Of a DNA stretch of 52,194 nucleotides, positions 15,494-25,547 are shown piece by piece. The translations under genes and the position numbers were made by a program. The stretch is from an uncultured Actinomycetes bacterium (GTDB lineage: Bacteria; Actinomycetota; Acidimicrobiia; Acidimicrobiales; Microtrichaceae), in NCBI GenBank assembly GCA_903852755.1, contig CAINRS010000160.1, positions 1-52,194 on the forward strand. Direction: 5' to 3'. Under the pieces are notes generated by a model, which saw only the letters and a list, made by a program, of their open reading frames with translations, searched no databases and was not told where the DNA came from. Positions within the stretch are counted from its first letter, which is position 1. Every line of letters begins with the position of its first letter.

Positions 15494-16618
15494 ATGCCGA
15501 CCACGACCAACGCCGCCGTGCTGTGGGGTCCGCAGCAGGACTGGAAGATCGAGCAGATCACCCTCGACGACCCGGGGCCCGGGGAGATCCGGGTCCGGAC
15601 CGCCGTGGCCGGCATGTGCCACAGCGACGAGCACGTCGTCCAGGGCGACATGATGGTCCCGCACTTCCCGTTCGTCGGCGGCCACGAGGGCGCCGGCGAG
15701 GTGGTCGCCGTGGGACCCGGTGTGACCTCGGTGCAGCCGGGCGACCACGTCGCCATGTCGTTCATCCCGTCCTGCGGTCGCTGCCGGTACTGTTCGACCG
15801 GCCGCCAGAACCTCTGCGACGAGGGCGCCAAGCTCTTCGACACCCACATGATGACCCGGGGGCTCGGCGAGCACTCGCACACGATCGGCGACACGGACGT
15901 TGCCCGCTTCGCCCAGCTCGGGACCTTCTCCGAGGAGCTCCTGCTGTCGGAGAACTCCGTGGTCCGGATCGAGCCGGACATCCCCTTCGACGTGGCCGCC
16001 CTGGTCTCGTGCGGGGTGGCCACCGGCTGGGGTTCGGCGGTGCACCGGGCCGACGTCCAGCCCGGTGACAACGTGGCCGTCATCGGTGTCGGCGGCGTCG
16101 GCATCAACGCCGTGCAGGGCGCCCGCATGGCGGGCGCCAAGCGCGTCATCGCGATCGACCCCGTCGAGTTCAAGCGCGAGAAGGCCATGGAGCTCGGCGC
16201 CACCCACACCTACTCCTCGATCGAGGAGGCGATGCTCGCCGTGCCGGACCTCACCTGGGGCGACATGTGCGACTCGGTGATCCTCGTGCCCGGCGTCGTC
16301 ACCGGCGACATGATCGAGCCGTCGCTCAACCTGGTCGGCAAGGGGGGGACGCTCGTCGTCACCGCCATCGGCAACATGTTCGAGTCGGACGTCACCATGA
16401 ACCTCTTCATGCTCTCGATGATGAACAAGGAGGTGAAGGGCACGGTGTTCGGCTCCGGCAACCCGCGGGCCGACATCCCCGCCCTGCTGGCGATGTACCG
16501 CGAGGGCGAGCTGAAGCTCGACGAGCTCATCACCAACCGCTACTCGCTCGCCCAGGTGAACCAGGGCTACCAGGACATGCGCGACGGCGTGAACATCCGT
16601 GGCGTGATCGAGTTCTGA
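15494..16618 (+). CDS. NDMA-dependent (mycofactocin-linked) zinc alcohol dehydrogenase
   Basis: 374 aa, ATG start after a GGGGGGA ribosome binding site. Class III-like medium-chain ADH: catalytic zinc ligands in GMCHSDEH and GGHEGAGE, a structural zinc motif CGRCRYCSTGRQNLC with four cysteines, and a Rossmann motif VIGVGGVGINAVQG. The insert LFDTHMMTRGLGEHSH and the C-terminal GNPRADIPALLAMYREGELKLDELI match the family that keeps NAD(H) tightly bound, needs an external acceptor in vitro (NDMA) and uses mycofactocin in vivo. Its position divergent from mftA supports that assignment. It probably oxidises primary alcohols to aldehydes in the cytoplasm. Confidence 0.93.
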   Translation: MPTTTNAAVLWGPQQDWKIEQITLDDPGPGEIRVRTAVAGMCHSDEHVVQGDMMVPHFPFVGGHEGAGEVVAVGPGVTSVQPGDHVAMSFIPSCGRCRYCSTGRQNLCDEGAKLFDTHMMTRGLGEHSHTIGDTDVARFAQLGTFSEELLLSENSVVRIEPDIPFDVAALVSCGVATGWGSAVHRADVQPGDNVAVIGVGGVGINAVQGARMAGAKRVIAIDPVEFKREKAMELGATHTYSSIEEAMLAVPDLTWGDMCDSVILVPGVVTGDMIEPSLNLVGKGGTLVVTAIGNMFESDVTMNLFMLSMMNKEVKGTVFGSGNPRADIPALLAMYREGELKLDELITNRYSLAQVNQGYQDMRDGVNIRGVIEF

Positions 16619-16650
16619 GTCCCGGACCACCGACACACGACCACGATCCG

Positions 16651-17565
16651 GTGGTTCCGAGCGGCGCCGAGCTGATCGAACGTCTCCGCCGACGCGTGGT
16701 GGGACGAGACGGCGAGCTCGAGGTCGTCGTCGCCGCCCTCGCCGCAGGTCGGCACCTCCTCGTCGAGGGCCCTCCCGGCACCGGGAAGTCCACCATCCTC
16801 CGAGCGGTCGCCGAGGAGACCGGCACCGGGTTCGAGTTCGTCGAGGGCAACGCCGAACTCACCCCGGCGCGACTGGTCGGCAGTTTCGATCCGGCCGCCG
16901 TGCTGTCCGAGGGGTACGTGCCCGAGGTGTTCACCGACGGACCGCTGCTCCGGGCGCTGCGGGCGGGGTCGCTGCTCTACATCGAGGAGATCAACCGGAT
17001 CCCCGAGGAGACCCTGAACGTGCTCATCACCGTGATGAGCGAGGGCGAGGTGCACGTCCCCCGTCTCGGCGCCGTACACGCTGCGACCGGATTCCGACTG
17101 GTGGCGGCCATGAACCCGTTCGACGCCGTCGGGACCGCCCGGATCGCCGGCGCCGTCTACGACCGCTGCTGCCGGCTCGCCGTCGACTACCAGGGCGCAC
17201 AGGACGAGGCCACGATCGTCGCCACGGCCGCGCCCGACGCGTGCGGGCGACTCGGACCGGACGGCCTCCGGCGCGTGGTCGAACTGGTCCGCTCGACCCG
17301 AGACCACCCCGACGTCCGGACCGGGTCGTCGGTCCGAGGTGCGGTCGACATGACGCTCGTCGCCGACGAGCTCGCCCCGCTGCGGGGGTGCGGCCCGGGC
17401 GACGACCGGGTCACGCTGGACGCGGCGCTGCTCGCCCTGTCCGGCCGGATCCGGGTCCGTGAGGGCTCGGGCCGACGGGCCGAGGACGTGATCCGCGAGC
17501 TGTGGGAGCGCCAGCGTCACGAGGTGTCCCCGGGTGAGGCCGACCCCGGCGGGGGAAAAGGCTGA
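16651..17565 (+). CDS. MoxR-type AAA+ ATPase
   Basis: 304 aa from the GTG at 16651; an open frame running back into the ADH gene is not coding. Walker A LLVEGPPGTGKS, Walker B SLLYIEEINR, a sensor-1 Asn in LVAAMNPFD, and the winged C-terminal region of MoxR proteins. MoxR ATPases act as chaperones that insert cofactors or metals or assemble partner complexes, usually with a VWA-domain protein; that partner is encoded 62 bases downstream. Position after the mycofactocin-linked ADH suggests it helps mature that enzyme or a related metalloenzyme, which is inference. No clear ribosome binding site is present at this GTG. Confidence 0.9.
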   Translation: MVPSGAELIERLRRRVVGRDGELEVVVAALAAGRHLLVEGPPGTGKSTILRAVAEETGTGFEFVEGNAELTPARLVGSFDPAAVLSEGYVPEVFTDGPLLRALRAGSLLYIEEINRIPEETLNVLITVMSEGEVHVPRLGAVHAATGFRLVAAMNPFDAVGTARIAGAVYDRCCRLAVDYQGAQDEATIVATAAPDACGRLGPDGLRRVVELVRSTRDHPDVRTGSSVRGAVDMTLVADELAPLRGCGPGDDRVTLDAALLALSGRIRVREGSGRRAEDVIRELWERQRHEVSPGEADPGGGKG

Positions 17566-17627
17566 CCCCGCCCCGGAGCGGGGTCTCGGACGAGGAGGTC
17601 CTCGAGGGCGACGCCGCCCGGGACGCC

Positions 17628-18518
17628 GTGACCGAGGCGGGTCGCCGCACGACGGCCCGGCGCCACCTCGAGCAGCACGACCACTTCGAGGAGATCTCGC
17701 CCGAGGTCGGCATCCTGGACGAGGCCGCCTTCGAGGACCTGCTCGACGAGCAACCCGACGAGGCGCTCGCACTGCTCGCCGACATGACCGGCGCCACCGA
17801 CGAACGACTGCGCCACCTGGCCCGACGGCTGGCCGGACGGGTGCTCGTCGACGTCGCCCGGACCGGCTCCGCGCCGCGACCGGGACTCGGGCGACTCGGC
17901 TCCTCGCCGATCGACCGGGCCCAGGGTGACGTCGACGTGGACCGGTCCCTCGAGGCGCTCACCACGTGGCGACGGGGAGGCCCGCCGGACCGCGACGGCC
18001 TGCACGTCGTCCACTGGCACCGACCCCAGACCGCGCTGTGCCTGCTCGTCGACCGGTCGGGTTCGATGGGCGGAGACCGCCTGGCCACCGCAGCGGTGGC
18101 CGCCGCGTCGGTGCTGTTCCGGACCCCGCTCGCCTGTTCGGTGGTGGCCTTCGCGGAGCAGTCGGTGGTGGTGGTGTCCCAGGACGAGGTGCGACCGCCC
18201 GACGACGTGGTCGTCGACCTGCTCCGGCTGCGCGGCTTCGGGGTGACCAACCTGGACCTGGCACTGCGCACCGCCCGTTCCCAGCTCGACCGGTCCGCTG
18301 CGGGCCGTCGGATCACGGTGCTCCTGTCGGACTGCCGCGCGACCACGGGACCCGACCCGACGCCAGCGGCCACCGAGCTCGACGAACTCGTGGTGATCGC
18401 CCCTGCGGGCGACAGTGTCGATGCCGAGCACCTCGCCGAACAGGTCGGCGCCCGCTGGACGACGGTGGACGGACCGACCTCGGTCCCCGAGGCCTTCGCC
18501 GAGCTGCTCGGGCGCTGA
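17628..18518 (+). CDS. VWA-domain protein, partner of the MoxR ATPase
   Basis: 296 aa. The N-terminal helical part carries the family stretch HDHFEEISPEVGILDEAAFEDLL. The C-terminal half is a von Willebrand A domain with an intact MIDAS motif DRSGSMGG (metal-binding Asp and two Ser) and a later Thr in GFGVTNLDLAL. The start is uncertain: the GTG at 17628 has no ribosome binding site and in-frame coding-like sequence (DEEVLEGDAARDA) continues upstream toward the MoxR stop without a standard start codon. It forms a chaperone pair with the preceding ATPase and is convergent with the acetoacetyl-CoA synthetase gene. Confidence 0.85.
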   Translation: MTEAGRRTTARRHLEQHDHFEEISPEVGILDEAAFEDLLDEQPDEALALLADMTGATDERLRHLARRLAGRVLVDVARTGSAPRPGLGRLGSSPIDRAQGDVDVDRSLEALTTWRRGGPPDRDGLHVVHWHRPQTALCLLVDRSGSMGGDRLATAAVAAASVLFRTPLACSVVAFAEQSVVVVSQDEVRPPDDVVVDLLRLRGFGVTNLDLALRTARSQLDRSAAGRRITVLLSDCRATTGPDPTPAATELDELVVIAPAGDSVDAEHLAEQVGARWTTVDGPTSVPEAFAELLGR

Positions 18519-18562
18519 GGCCCGCCACTCCCCCGGCTGGGCGGACCCGCCGGCGGACCGGC

Positions 18563-20608
<2,046 letters not shown>

Positions 20609-20614
20609 GCTCAG

Positions 20615-20620
20615 GCTCTA
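20615..20620 (-). promoter_or_regulatory. Possible -10 element (TAGAGC) of the acetoacetyl-CoA synthetase gene
   Basis: TANNNC variant, six bases upstream of the GTG on the minus strand, with the spacing of the other leaderless promoters in this window. Confidence 0.35.
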
Positions 20621-20651
20621 GCACACCTGCACCGACGCGCACTGCGGGATC

Positions 20652-20657
20652 TACGAT
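20652..20657 (+). promoter_or_regulatory. -10 element (TACGAT), leaderless promoter of the VOC gene
   Basis: TACGAT ends six bases before the GTG at 20664, placing the transcript start at the start codon. There is no Shine-Dalgarno sequence in between. Confidence 0.5.
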
Positions 20658-20663
20658 CGCGAG

Positions 20664-21131
20664 GTGCCGGTCCGACGACTCAACCACGCCGTCCTCTACG
20701 TGCGCGACGCCCACCGGTCGGCGGCGTTCTACGGCGAGGCACTGGGGATGGAGGTCCTCACCGACCTGGGCCGCGCGGTGTTCCTGTCGCTGCCGGCCAG
20801 CGACGCCCACCACGACCTGGGGCTCTTCGAGGTCGGCGGCGACGGGCCGGCGGCCGGATCGGTACCGGGCCTGTACCACCTGGCCTGGGAGGTCGAGCGG
20901 TTCGAGGACCTGGTGGAACGTCGGGCCCGGCTCCTCGAACTCGGCGCGCTCACCGGGGAGTCGGACCACGGAGCGGCGCTCAGCCTCTACGCCGTCGATC
21001 CCGACGGGATCGAGTTCGAGGTCTGCTGGCAGCTCCCCGAGGAGGCGTGGGCCGGTGTCGAGGACCAGGCGGTGACCCGTCGGCTCGACTGGGCTGCTGC
21101 CGCCGCCCGCTGGGCGGACCACACCGGCTGA
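20664..21131 (+). CDS. VOC (glyoxalase/extradiol dioxygenase-like) metalloprotein
   Basis: 155 aa, one vicinal oxygen chelate unit pair. Probable metal ligands are the His in RLNHAVLYV, the His in GLYHLAWEV and the Glu in GIEFEVCW, the positions of extradiol dioxygenases of the catechol 2,3-dioxygenase type. DPDGIEFEV is the usual terminal motif. The actual reaction cannot be read from the sequence; ring-cleaving dioxygenase, glyoxalase or isomerase are all possible. It is transcribed divergently from the acetoacetyl-CoA synthetase gene from a 55-bp shared region. Confidence 0.85.
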   Translation: MPVRRLNHAVLYVRDAHRSAAFYGEALGMEVLTDLGRAVFLSLPASDAHHDLGLFEVGGDGPAAGSVPGLYHLAWEVERFEDLVERRARLLELGALTGESDHGAALSLYAVDPDGIEFEVCWQLPEEAWAGVEDQAVTRRLDWAAAAARWADHTG

Positions 21132-21171
21132 CGTACCCGGCGGTCACGGCCGTTCGGCGACCGCGGGTCAG
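21128..21171. terminator. Imperfect hairpin between convergent genes
   Basis: The left arm from CTGAC near 21128 pairs, with small bulges, with GACCGCGGGTCAG ending at 21171. It lies between the stop of the VOC gene and the stop of the YibE/F gene and could end both transcripts. Confidence 0.4.
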
Positions 21172-21204
21172 CTCCACCGGTTCGGCATCCTCCGGACGGA
21201 CGGG

Positions 21205-22566
21205 TCAGCGGGCGAGGATGTCCGGGCCGGCGCCGCTCCGACGGGGCGCGACGAGTCGGGCAGCGAGCAGCGTCGTGAGCGGCACCGACGCCACCAGGCC
21301 GATCGACCCAACGAGCGTCCGAACGAGCTCGGTCGCGACGACCTCGGACGTGAGCACCCGGGACAGGGGGCGGTCGAACTCGACGAACAGCAACAGGAGC
21401 GGCAGCGACGCCCCGGCGTAGGCCAGGGCGAGGGTGTTGACCGTCGAGGCGATGTGGTCACGGCCGATGCGCGAACCGGCCCGGAACAGCTCGCTGAACC
21501 CCATGCCCGGATCGGCCCGCCGCAGTTCGGCCACCGCCGAGGCCTGCGTGACCGTCATGTCGTCCAGGGCCCCGAGCGCGCCCAGGATGATCCCGGCGAG
21601 CAGCAGCCCACCGAACTCGAGGTCACCCCCGAAGGCCCGGATGTACTGCGCCTCCTCGGACAGTCCGGACAGCACGGTGAGCTCGGTGAACACCCACGAC
21701 AGCACGCCGACCAGGACGAGCGACGCCAGCGTGCCGAGCAGGGCGACGGTCGTGAGCGGTGTGAACCCGTGCGCCAGGTACAGGGCCAGGTAGGCGACGA
21801 GCGATGCGGCCACGATGGCCACCGGCACCGGTGGCTCGCCAGCGACCAGCGCAGGCAGCACGAACACGACGATCACCCCGATGCTCGCCAGCAGTCCGGC
21901 CAGCGCCGCGAACCCGCGCAACCCGCCCTGGACCACGACGAGCACGGCGAAGGCGAGTGCCAGCAGGACCAGGGGCCAGCGCCGCTCCCGCTCGAACGCC
22001 TGGGCGTACTGGTACTCGGGGAGCGCGTCCTCGAGGTAGGGCACGACGAGCCGGTCGCCCGAGGACACCTCGGGGAACGGACCCCAGTCGAAGAGCTCGA
22101 CGGACCGCTCCTCGCCGGCATCCGGGCCCTGCTCGAGCCGGAACGTCACCGTGAGGCACACCCCGGGGTCGACCGTCGCGTCCGGTACCGAGGTGGCCAC
22201 GGCCCCACCGGGGCCATCGGCGCCGGGGGCGGCCGTGCCCGGACAGTCGAACGGTGCGACGGCGGTGACCGTGGCGTCGACGTAGGCGTCGGCCACGCCG
22301 AGCGAACCGGGGTCCACGTCGCGCCCTCCCGACGGCCACCACAGGGCCACGCCGAGCAGCGTCAGCACGAAGATCCCGACGGCGATCAGGTTGAGACGAC
22401 GGCGGAGCGTCTCGTCGAATCCGTCGGAGAGCCGGTGCAGGTCGTGGGAGTGCGAATGCGAGTGGTCGCCGTGGCCACTCGAGCCGGGATCCCGGGATGC
22501 TCCGGCCGGACCCGGATCAGACTGCGTCCGCCGCTCCGACCACCCCGTCTCGGCACCGTCCTCCAT
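21205..22566 (-). CDS. YibE/F-family multipass membrane protein with His-rich N-terminus
   Basis: About 453 aa from the ATG at 22566. A hydrophilic N-terminus contains a His-rich patch GHGDHSHSHSHDLH. A membrane helix (LNLIAVGIFVLTLLGVALWW), an extracytoplasmic beta-rich domain (~75-190) and about seven further helices follow. The conserved core LGALGALDDMTVTQASAV, with the paired Asp residues, marks the YibE/F family. The function of that family is unknown; transport is often supposed. The His patch suggests metal contact, which is inference. The start overlaps the end of the alpha/beta hydrolase gene by 50 bases and has no clear ribosome binding site; no later in-frame start is available. 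Confidence 0.88.
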   Translation of the reverse strand: MEDGAETGWSERRTQSDPGPAGASRDPGSSGHGDHSHSHSHDLHRLSDGFDETLRRRLNLIAVGIFVLTLLGVALWWPSGGRDVDPGSLGVADAYVDATVTAVAPFDCPGTAAPGADGPGGAVATSVPDATVDPGVCLTVTFRLEQGPDAGEERSVELFDWGPFPEVSSGDRLVVPYLEDALPEYQYAQAFERERRWPLVLLALAFAVLVVVQGGLRGFAALAGLLASIGVIVVFVLPALVAGEPPVPVAIVAASLVAYLALYLAHGFTPLTTVALLGTLASLVLVGVLSWVFTELTVLSGLSEEAQYIRAFGGDLEFGGLLLAGIILGALGALDDMTVTQASAVAELRRADPGMGFSELFRAGSRIGRDHIASTVNTLALAYAGASLPLLLLFVEFDRPLSRVLTSEVVATELVRTLVGSIGLVASVPLTTLLAARLVAPRRSGAGPDILAR

Positions 22567-23854
22567 CACCCGACATTGTGGGCCCCTCGGCACCGCCGGA
22601 CGGCGGATCCCGATCGAGCCCCGACTCGGCCCGGCGCCGGGCGACGATGCCCCGGTGCACCCAGGTGAGGAACCGCTCCACGTACTCCACGGTCTGCACG
22701 GTCCGCACACTCGGGAAGATCTCGAACGCGTGCTGGGCACCGTGCAGCTCCACGTAGACCACCGGGTTGGACGACGCCTGCGACAAGGCAGCGGCGAACC
22801 GGCGTGCGCCTCCCACGGGGACGAGCACGTCGGCGTCGCCGTGCAGGAGCATCATCGGCGGGGCGTCACCGTGGATCCGGTCGATCGGCGAGTACGACGC
22901 CCAGCCGTCGGGGTCCTGCTCGGGATGGCTCCCCATCACGACCTGCTCCATGAACCGCAGGAAGGTGTCGAGCTGGTCCCGGCCCCGGTCGAGCAGGTCG
23001 TAGACGCCGTAGAACGGCACGGCTGCCTGCACCGAGGTGTCGGCAGACTCGAATCCCGGCTGGAACTCGGGGTCGTTCTCGGTCAGGGCCATCAGCGCAC
23101 ACAGGTGCCCTCCGGCCGAGCCGCCGGTGACGACGATGCAGTCCGGATCGACGGCGAACTCCGCAGCGTGCTCGCGGACCCAGGCGAGTGCCGCCTTGCA
23201 GTCGACGAGGTGCGACGGGAACTTGGCGGTCGGGCTCAGCCGGTACTCGATGTTGAATCCGACCCACCCGAGCGACGCCAGGTGGTTGAGCAACGGGACG
23301 CCCTGTTCGTCCTTGGAGCCGACGACCCACGCTCCACCGTGGATCTGGATGATCGCCGGACGCAGCTCCTCCGGCGCCGGGGGGTCGAGCGGCTCGTACA
23401 CGTCCAGCCGGAGACGGTGACCGTCCACCTCCCGGTAGACGAGCCCACGAACCCTGCGTCGGCGCTGCCGGCCGTTCAACACCGGCAGGAGCGCACCCCG
23501 TCGGTCGCAACGGGGCCGTTCGTCCAGGAACGCAGCGGGCGTCACCGCGCTGAGCGCTCCCCGCAGCTGCTCTCCCGCCCGGGCGCTGTCGACGAGCTCT
23601 CGCACGAGGAGCCCCGCCGCCGCTCCGGTGAGCCCCACACCCACGGCGTCGGCGACCCCCAGCCGGCTCCGTCGACCGAACAGGTCGACCACGGTCCTGA
23701 TCCCCCACCACCCGAGCCACACCGGCGCCGCCTCGGTGGTCAACCACGAAGCGAAGAACGACGGGATCGTGAGGAGACGGTTGCGGTGGACCGGGTAGCG
23801 GGCGTTGAGCGCCAGCGTGATCCGCACCAGTCCCTGGCGCAGCGAGGGTGACAC
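22517..23854 (-). CDS. Alpha/beta hydrolase, HSL-type esterase/lipase
   Basis: 445 aa from the GTG at 23854; the same frame stays open far upstream but runs antisense to the acyltransferase gene and is not coding. The N-terminal ~130 residues contain hydrophobic stretches (VWLGWWGIRTVVDLF; GVGLTGAAAGLLVREL) that may bind membrane or lipid. The catalytic domain shows the oxyanion motif HGGAWVVGS (172-180), the nucleophile GGSAGG (Ser246), LLHGDADVLVP (acid) and HGAQHAFEIF (His). It probably hydrolyses acyl esters. It is divergent from the wax ester/DGAT acyltransferase at 23990, a natural pairing of storage-lipid making and breaking. TAGCCT lies eight bases upstream. Confidence 0.88.
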   Translation of the reverse strand: MSPSLRQGLVRITLALNARYPVHRNRLLTIPSFFASWLTTEAAPVWLGWWGIRTVVDLFGRRSRLGVADAVGVGLTGAAAGLLVRELVDSARAGEQLRGALSAVTPAAFLDERPRCDRRGALLPVLNGRQRRRRVRGLVYREVDGHRLRLDVYEPLDPPAPEELRPAIIQIHGGAWVVGSKDEQGVPLLNHLASLGWVGFNIEYRLSPTAKFPSHLVDCKAALAWVREHAAEFAVDPDCIVVTGGSAGGHLCALMALTENDPEFQPGFESADTSVQAAVPFYGVYDLLDRGRDQLDTFLRFMEQVVMGSHPEQDPDGWASYSPIDRIHGDAPPMMLLHGDADVLVPVGGARRFAAALSQASSNPVVYVELHGAQHAFEIFPSVRTVQTVEYVERFLTWVHRGIVARRRAESGLDRDPPSGGAEGPTMSGDGGRCRDGVVGAADAV

Positions 23855-23862
23855 GGAGGCCG

Positions 23863-23868
23863 AGGCTA
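23863..23868 (-). promoter_or_regulatory. -10 element (TAGCCT), near-leaderless promoter of the alpha/beta hydrolase gene
   Basis: TAGCCT on the minus strand, eight bases before the GTG, with no ribosome binding site of normal strength between them. Confidence 0.42.
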
Positions 23869-23989
23869 GTGGGGTCGCCCCGGCACCGGTACCCCGGTGT
23901 GGGGCAGACTGTGCGCACCCCGGCGGCCGCGCAGGCCCCTCGGACCCCACCGGGCACTCCGGCCCCGCTCGACCACACAGGAGCGATCG

Positions 23990-25468
23990 ATGGAACGACT
24001 CTCCGGCATGGACGCCACGTTCCTCTACCTCGAGACGCCGACCGGTCACATGCACGTGGCCATGGTGGGGATCTTCGACGCCGGGACCATGCCCGGGGGC
24101 TACTCGTTCCAGCGGATCAAGGACACCATCCGGGAGCGGCTCCCCCTCGTGCCTCCGTTCCGCCGACGGCTGGTGCGGGTGCCGTTCGACCTGCACCACC
24201 CCGTGTGGATCGAGGATCCGCACTTCAATCTCGACTACCACGTGCGGCGCATCGGCTGCCCGGCTCCGGGGGGTCGACGGGAGCTCGCCGAGGTGGCAGG
24301 GCAGATCGTGTCGATCCCACTCGACCGGAATCGACCGCTGTGGGAGATGTGGATCGTCGAGGGCCTCAAGCAGAACCGGATCGGCTTCGTCTGCAAGGTC
24401 CACCACGCCGCCATCGACGGTGCCTCGGGCGCCGAGATCATGACCGAACTGTTCGACCTGGCGCCCGAGGGACGGGAGCTGGACCTCGAACCGGTCGAGC
24501 CGGAGCACGTACCCAACGACATCGAGCTGGTGTCGTACGCAGCTGCGTCGAAGTTCCGCCTGGCGAGCGATGCGTTCGGCCTGCTCGGCCGCACCGCGCG
24601 ATCGGTCGCCCGGCTGGTCGGCAACATCCGCAACCCCGATGCGCAGCACGGCGCAGTGCCGCTCACCGCCCCGCGCACACCGTTCAACCAGTCGATCGGC
24701 CCGCACCGCACCGTGGCGTTCGCCCGGGTGCCGCTCGACACCGTGAAGCAGGTCAAGACGGCGCTCGACGTCAAGGTGAACGACGTCGTCCTGGCGATCT
24801 GCACCGGGACGCTGCGGCGCTACCTGGAGCGGCACGACGCACTCCCCGACATCCCACTCGTCTCGGTCGTGCCGGTGTCGGTGCGCACCGAGGACCAGGC
24901 CCACACCGGGGGCAACAAGGTCTCGGCCATGTTCACGGCACTCCCGGTCAACATCGCCGACGTGGGCGAGCGCGTCCGGGCCATCAGCGCCAGCACACAG
25001 GGCGCCAAGGAGGACCACAACGCCATCGGCGCCCACATGCTGACCGAGTGGGCCGAGTGGGCAGCGCCCCGGACCTTCGGCCTGGCGGCCCGGCTGTACT
25101 CCTCGATGGGACTCGCCAGCCAGCACCGGCCCATCCACAACCTGGTGATCTCGAACGTCCCCGGTCCGCCGTTCCCGCTCTACTTCGCCGGCGCCGAGAT
25201 GGTCGCCACCTACCCGATGGGCCCGATCATGGACGGGGCCGGACTCAACATCACGGTGCTCAGCTACCGGGACCACGTCGACATCGGATTCCTCGCCGAC
25301 GAGGAGCTCGTGGCCGACGTCTGGGACCTCGCGGCCGACGTCGGACCGGCCTTCGACGAGCTCGTCGAACTCGCCGGGGTCAGCGACCCGACACTGGTCA
25401 AGCAGCCGGCGCCGGTGACGCCGACCTCGGACCGGGCCCGCAACGAGGCCGGCCCCGCAGCGGACTGA
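23990..25468 (+). CDS. Wax ester synthase / diacylglycerol acyltransferase (WS/DGAT)
   Basis: 492 aa from the ATG at 23990, with AGGAG six bases upstream. The family catalytic motif HHxxxDG is intact (His138, His139, Asp143, Gly144 in VHHAAIDGASG). The N-terminus MERLSGMDATFLYLETPTGHMHV and the C-terminal NLVISNVPGPPFPLYFAGA and NITVLSYRDHVDIGF are standard. The enzyme transfers acyl groups from acyl-CoA to diacylglycerol or long-chain alcohols to make storage lipids at the inner membrane. A hairpin follows the stop and a leaderless acyl-CoA synthetase gene lies downstream. Confidence 0.95.
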   Translation: MERLSGMDATFLYLETPTGHMHVAMVGIFDAGTMPGGYSFQRIKDTIRERLPLVPPFRRRLVRVPFDLHHPVWIEDPHFNLDYHVRRIGCPAPGGRRELAEVAGQIVSIPLDRNRPLWEMWIVEGLKQNRIGFVCKVHHAAIDGASGAEIMTELFDLAPEGRELDLEPVEPEHVPNDIELVSYAAASKFRLASDAFGLLGRTARSVARLVGNIRNPDAQHGAVPLTAPRTPFNQSIGPHRTVAFARVPLDTVKQVKTALDVKVNDVVLAICTGTLRRYLERHDALPDIPLVSVVPVSVRTEDQAHTGGNKVSAMFTALPVNIADVGERVRAISASTQGAKEDHNAIGAHMLTEWAEWAAPRTFGLAARLYSSMGLASQHRPIHNLVISNVPGPPFPLYFAGAEMVATYPMGPIMDGAGLNITVLSYRDHVDIGFLADEELVADVWDLAADVGPAFDELVELAGVSDPTLVKQPAPVTPTSDRARNEAGPAAD

Positions 25469-25484
25469 GGCCCACCGGGCCCGG

Positions 25485-25504
25485 CCGGTCGGAGCACCGA
25501 CCGG
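25485..25504 (+). terminator. Hairpin after the WS/DGAT gene
   Basis: A perfect 8-bp stem (CCGGTCGG and CCGACCGG) with a 4-nt loop, 16 bases after the stop. There is no U-tract. Confidence 0.5.
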
Positions 25505-25535
25505 AGTTGCCCGGGCACGCACCGGTCACCTGCTC

Positions 25536-25541
25536 TAGGTT
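25536..25541 (+). promoter_or_regulatory. -10 element (TAGGTT), leaderless promoter of the acyl-CoA synthetase gene at 25548
   Basis: TAGGTT is six bases upstream of the GTG start and follows the hairpin at 25485-25504, so the synthetase gene has its own transcription unit. Confidence 0.5.
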
Positions 25542-25547
25542 TCCGGT

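Noticed and set aside
16267-16650. Upstream extension of the MoxR frame inside the ADH gene
   Set aside because: It is an out-of-frame shadow of the ADH C-terminus; MoxR similarity begins after the ADH stop.
23855-25522. Upstream extension of the alpha/beta hydrolase frame to ~1000 aa
   Set aside because: The extension is antisense to the well-supported WS/DGAT gene and contains no recognisable domain.
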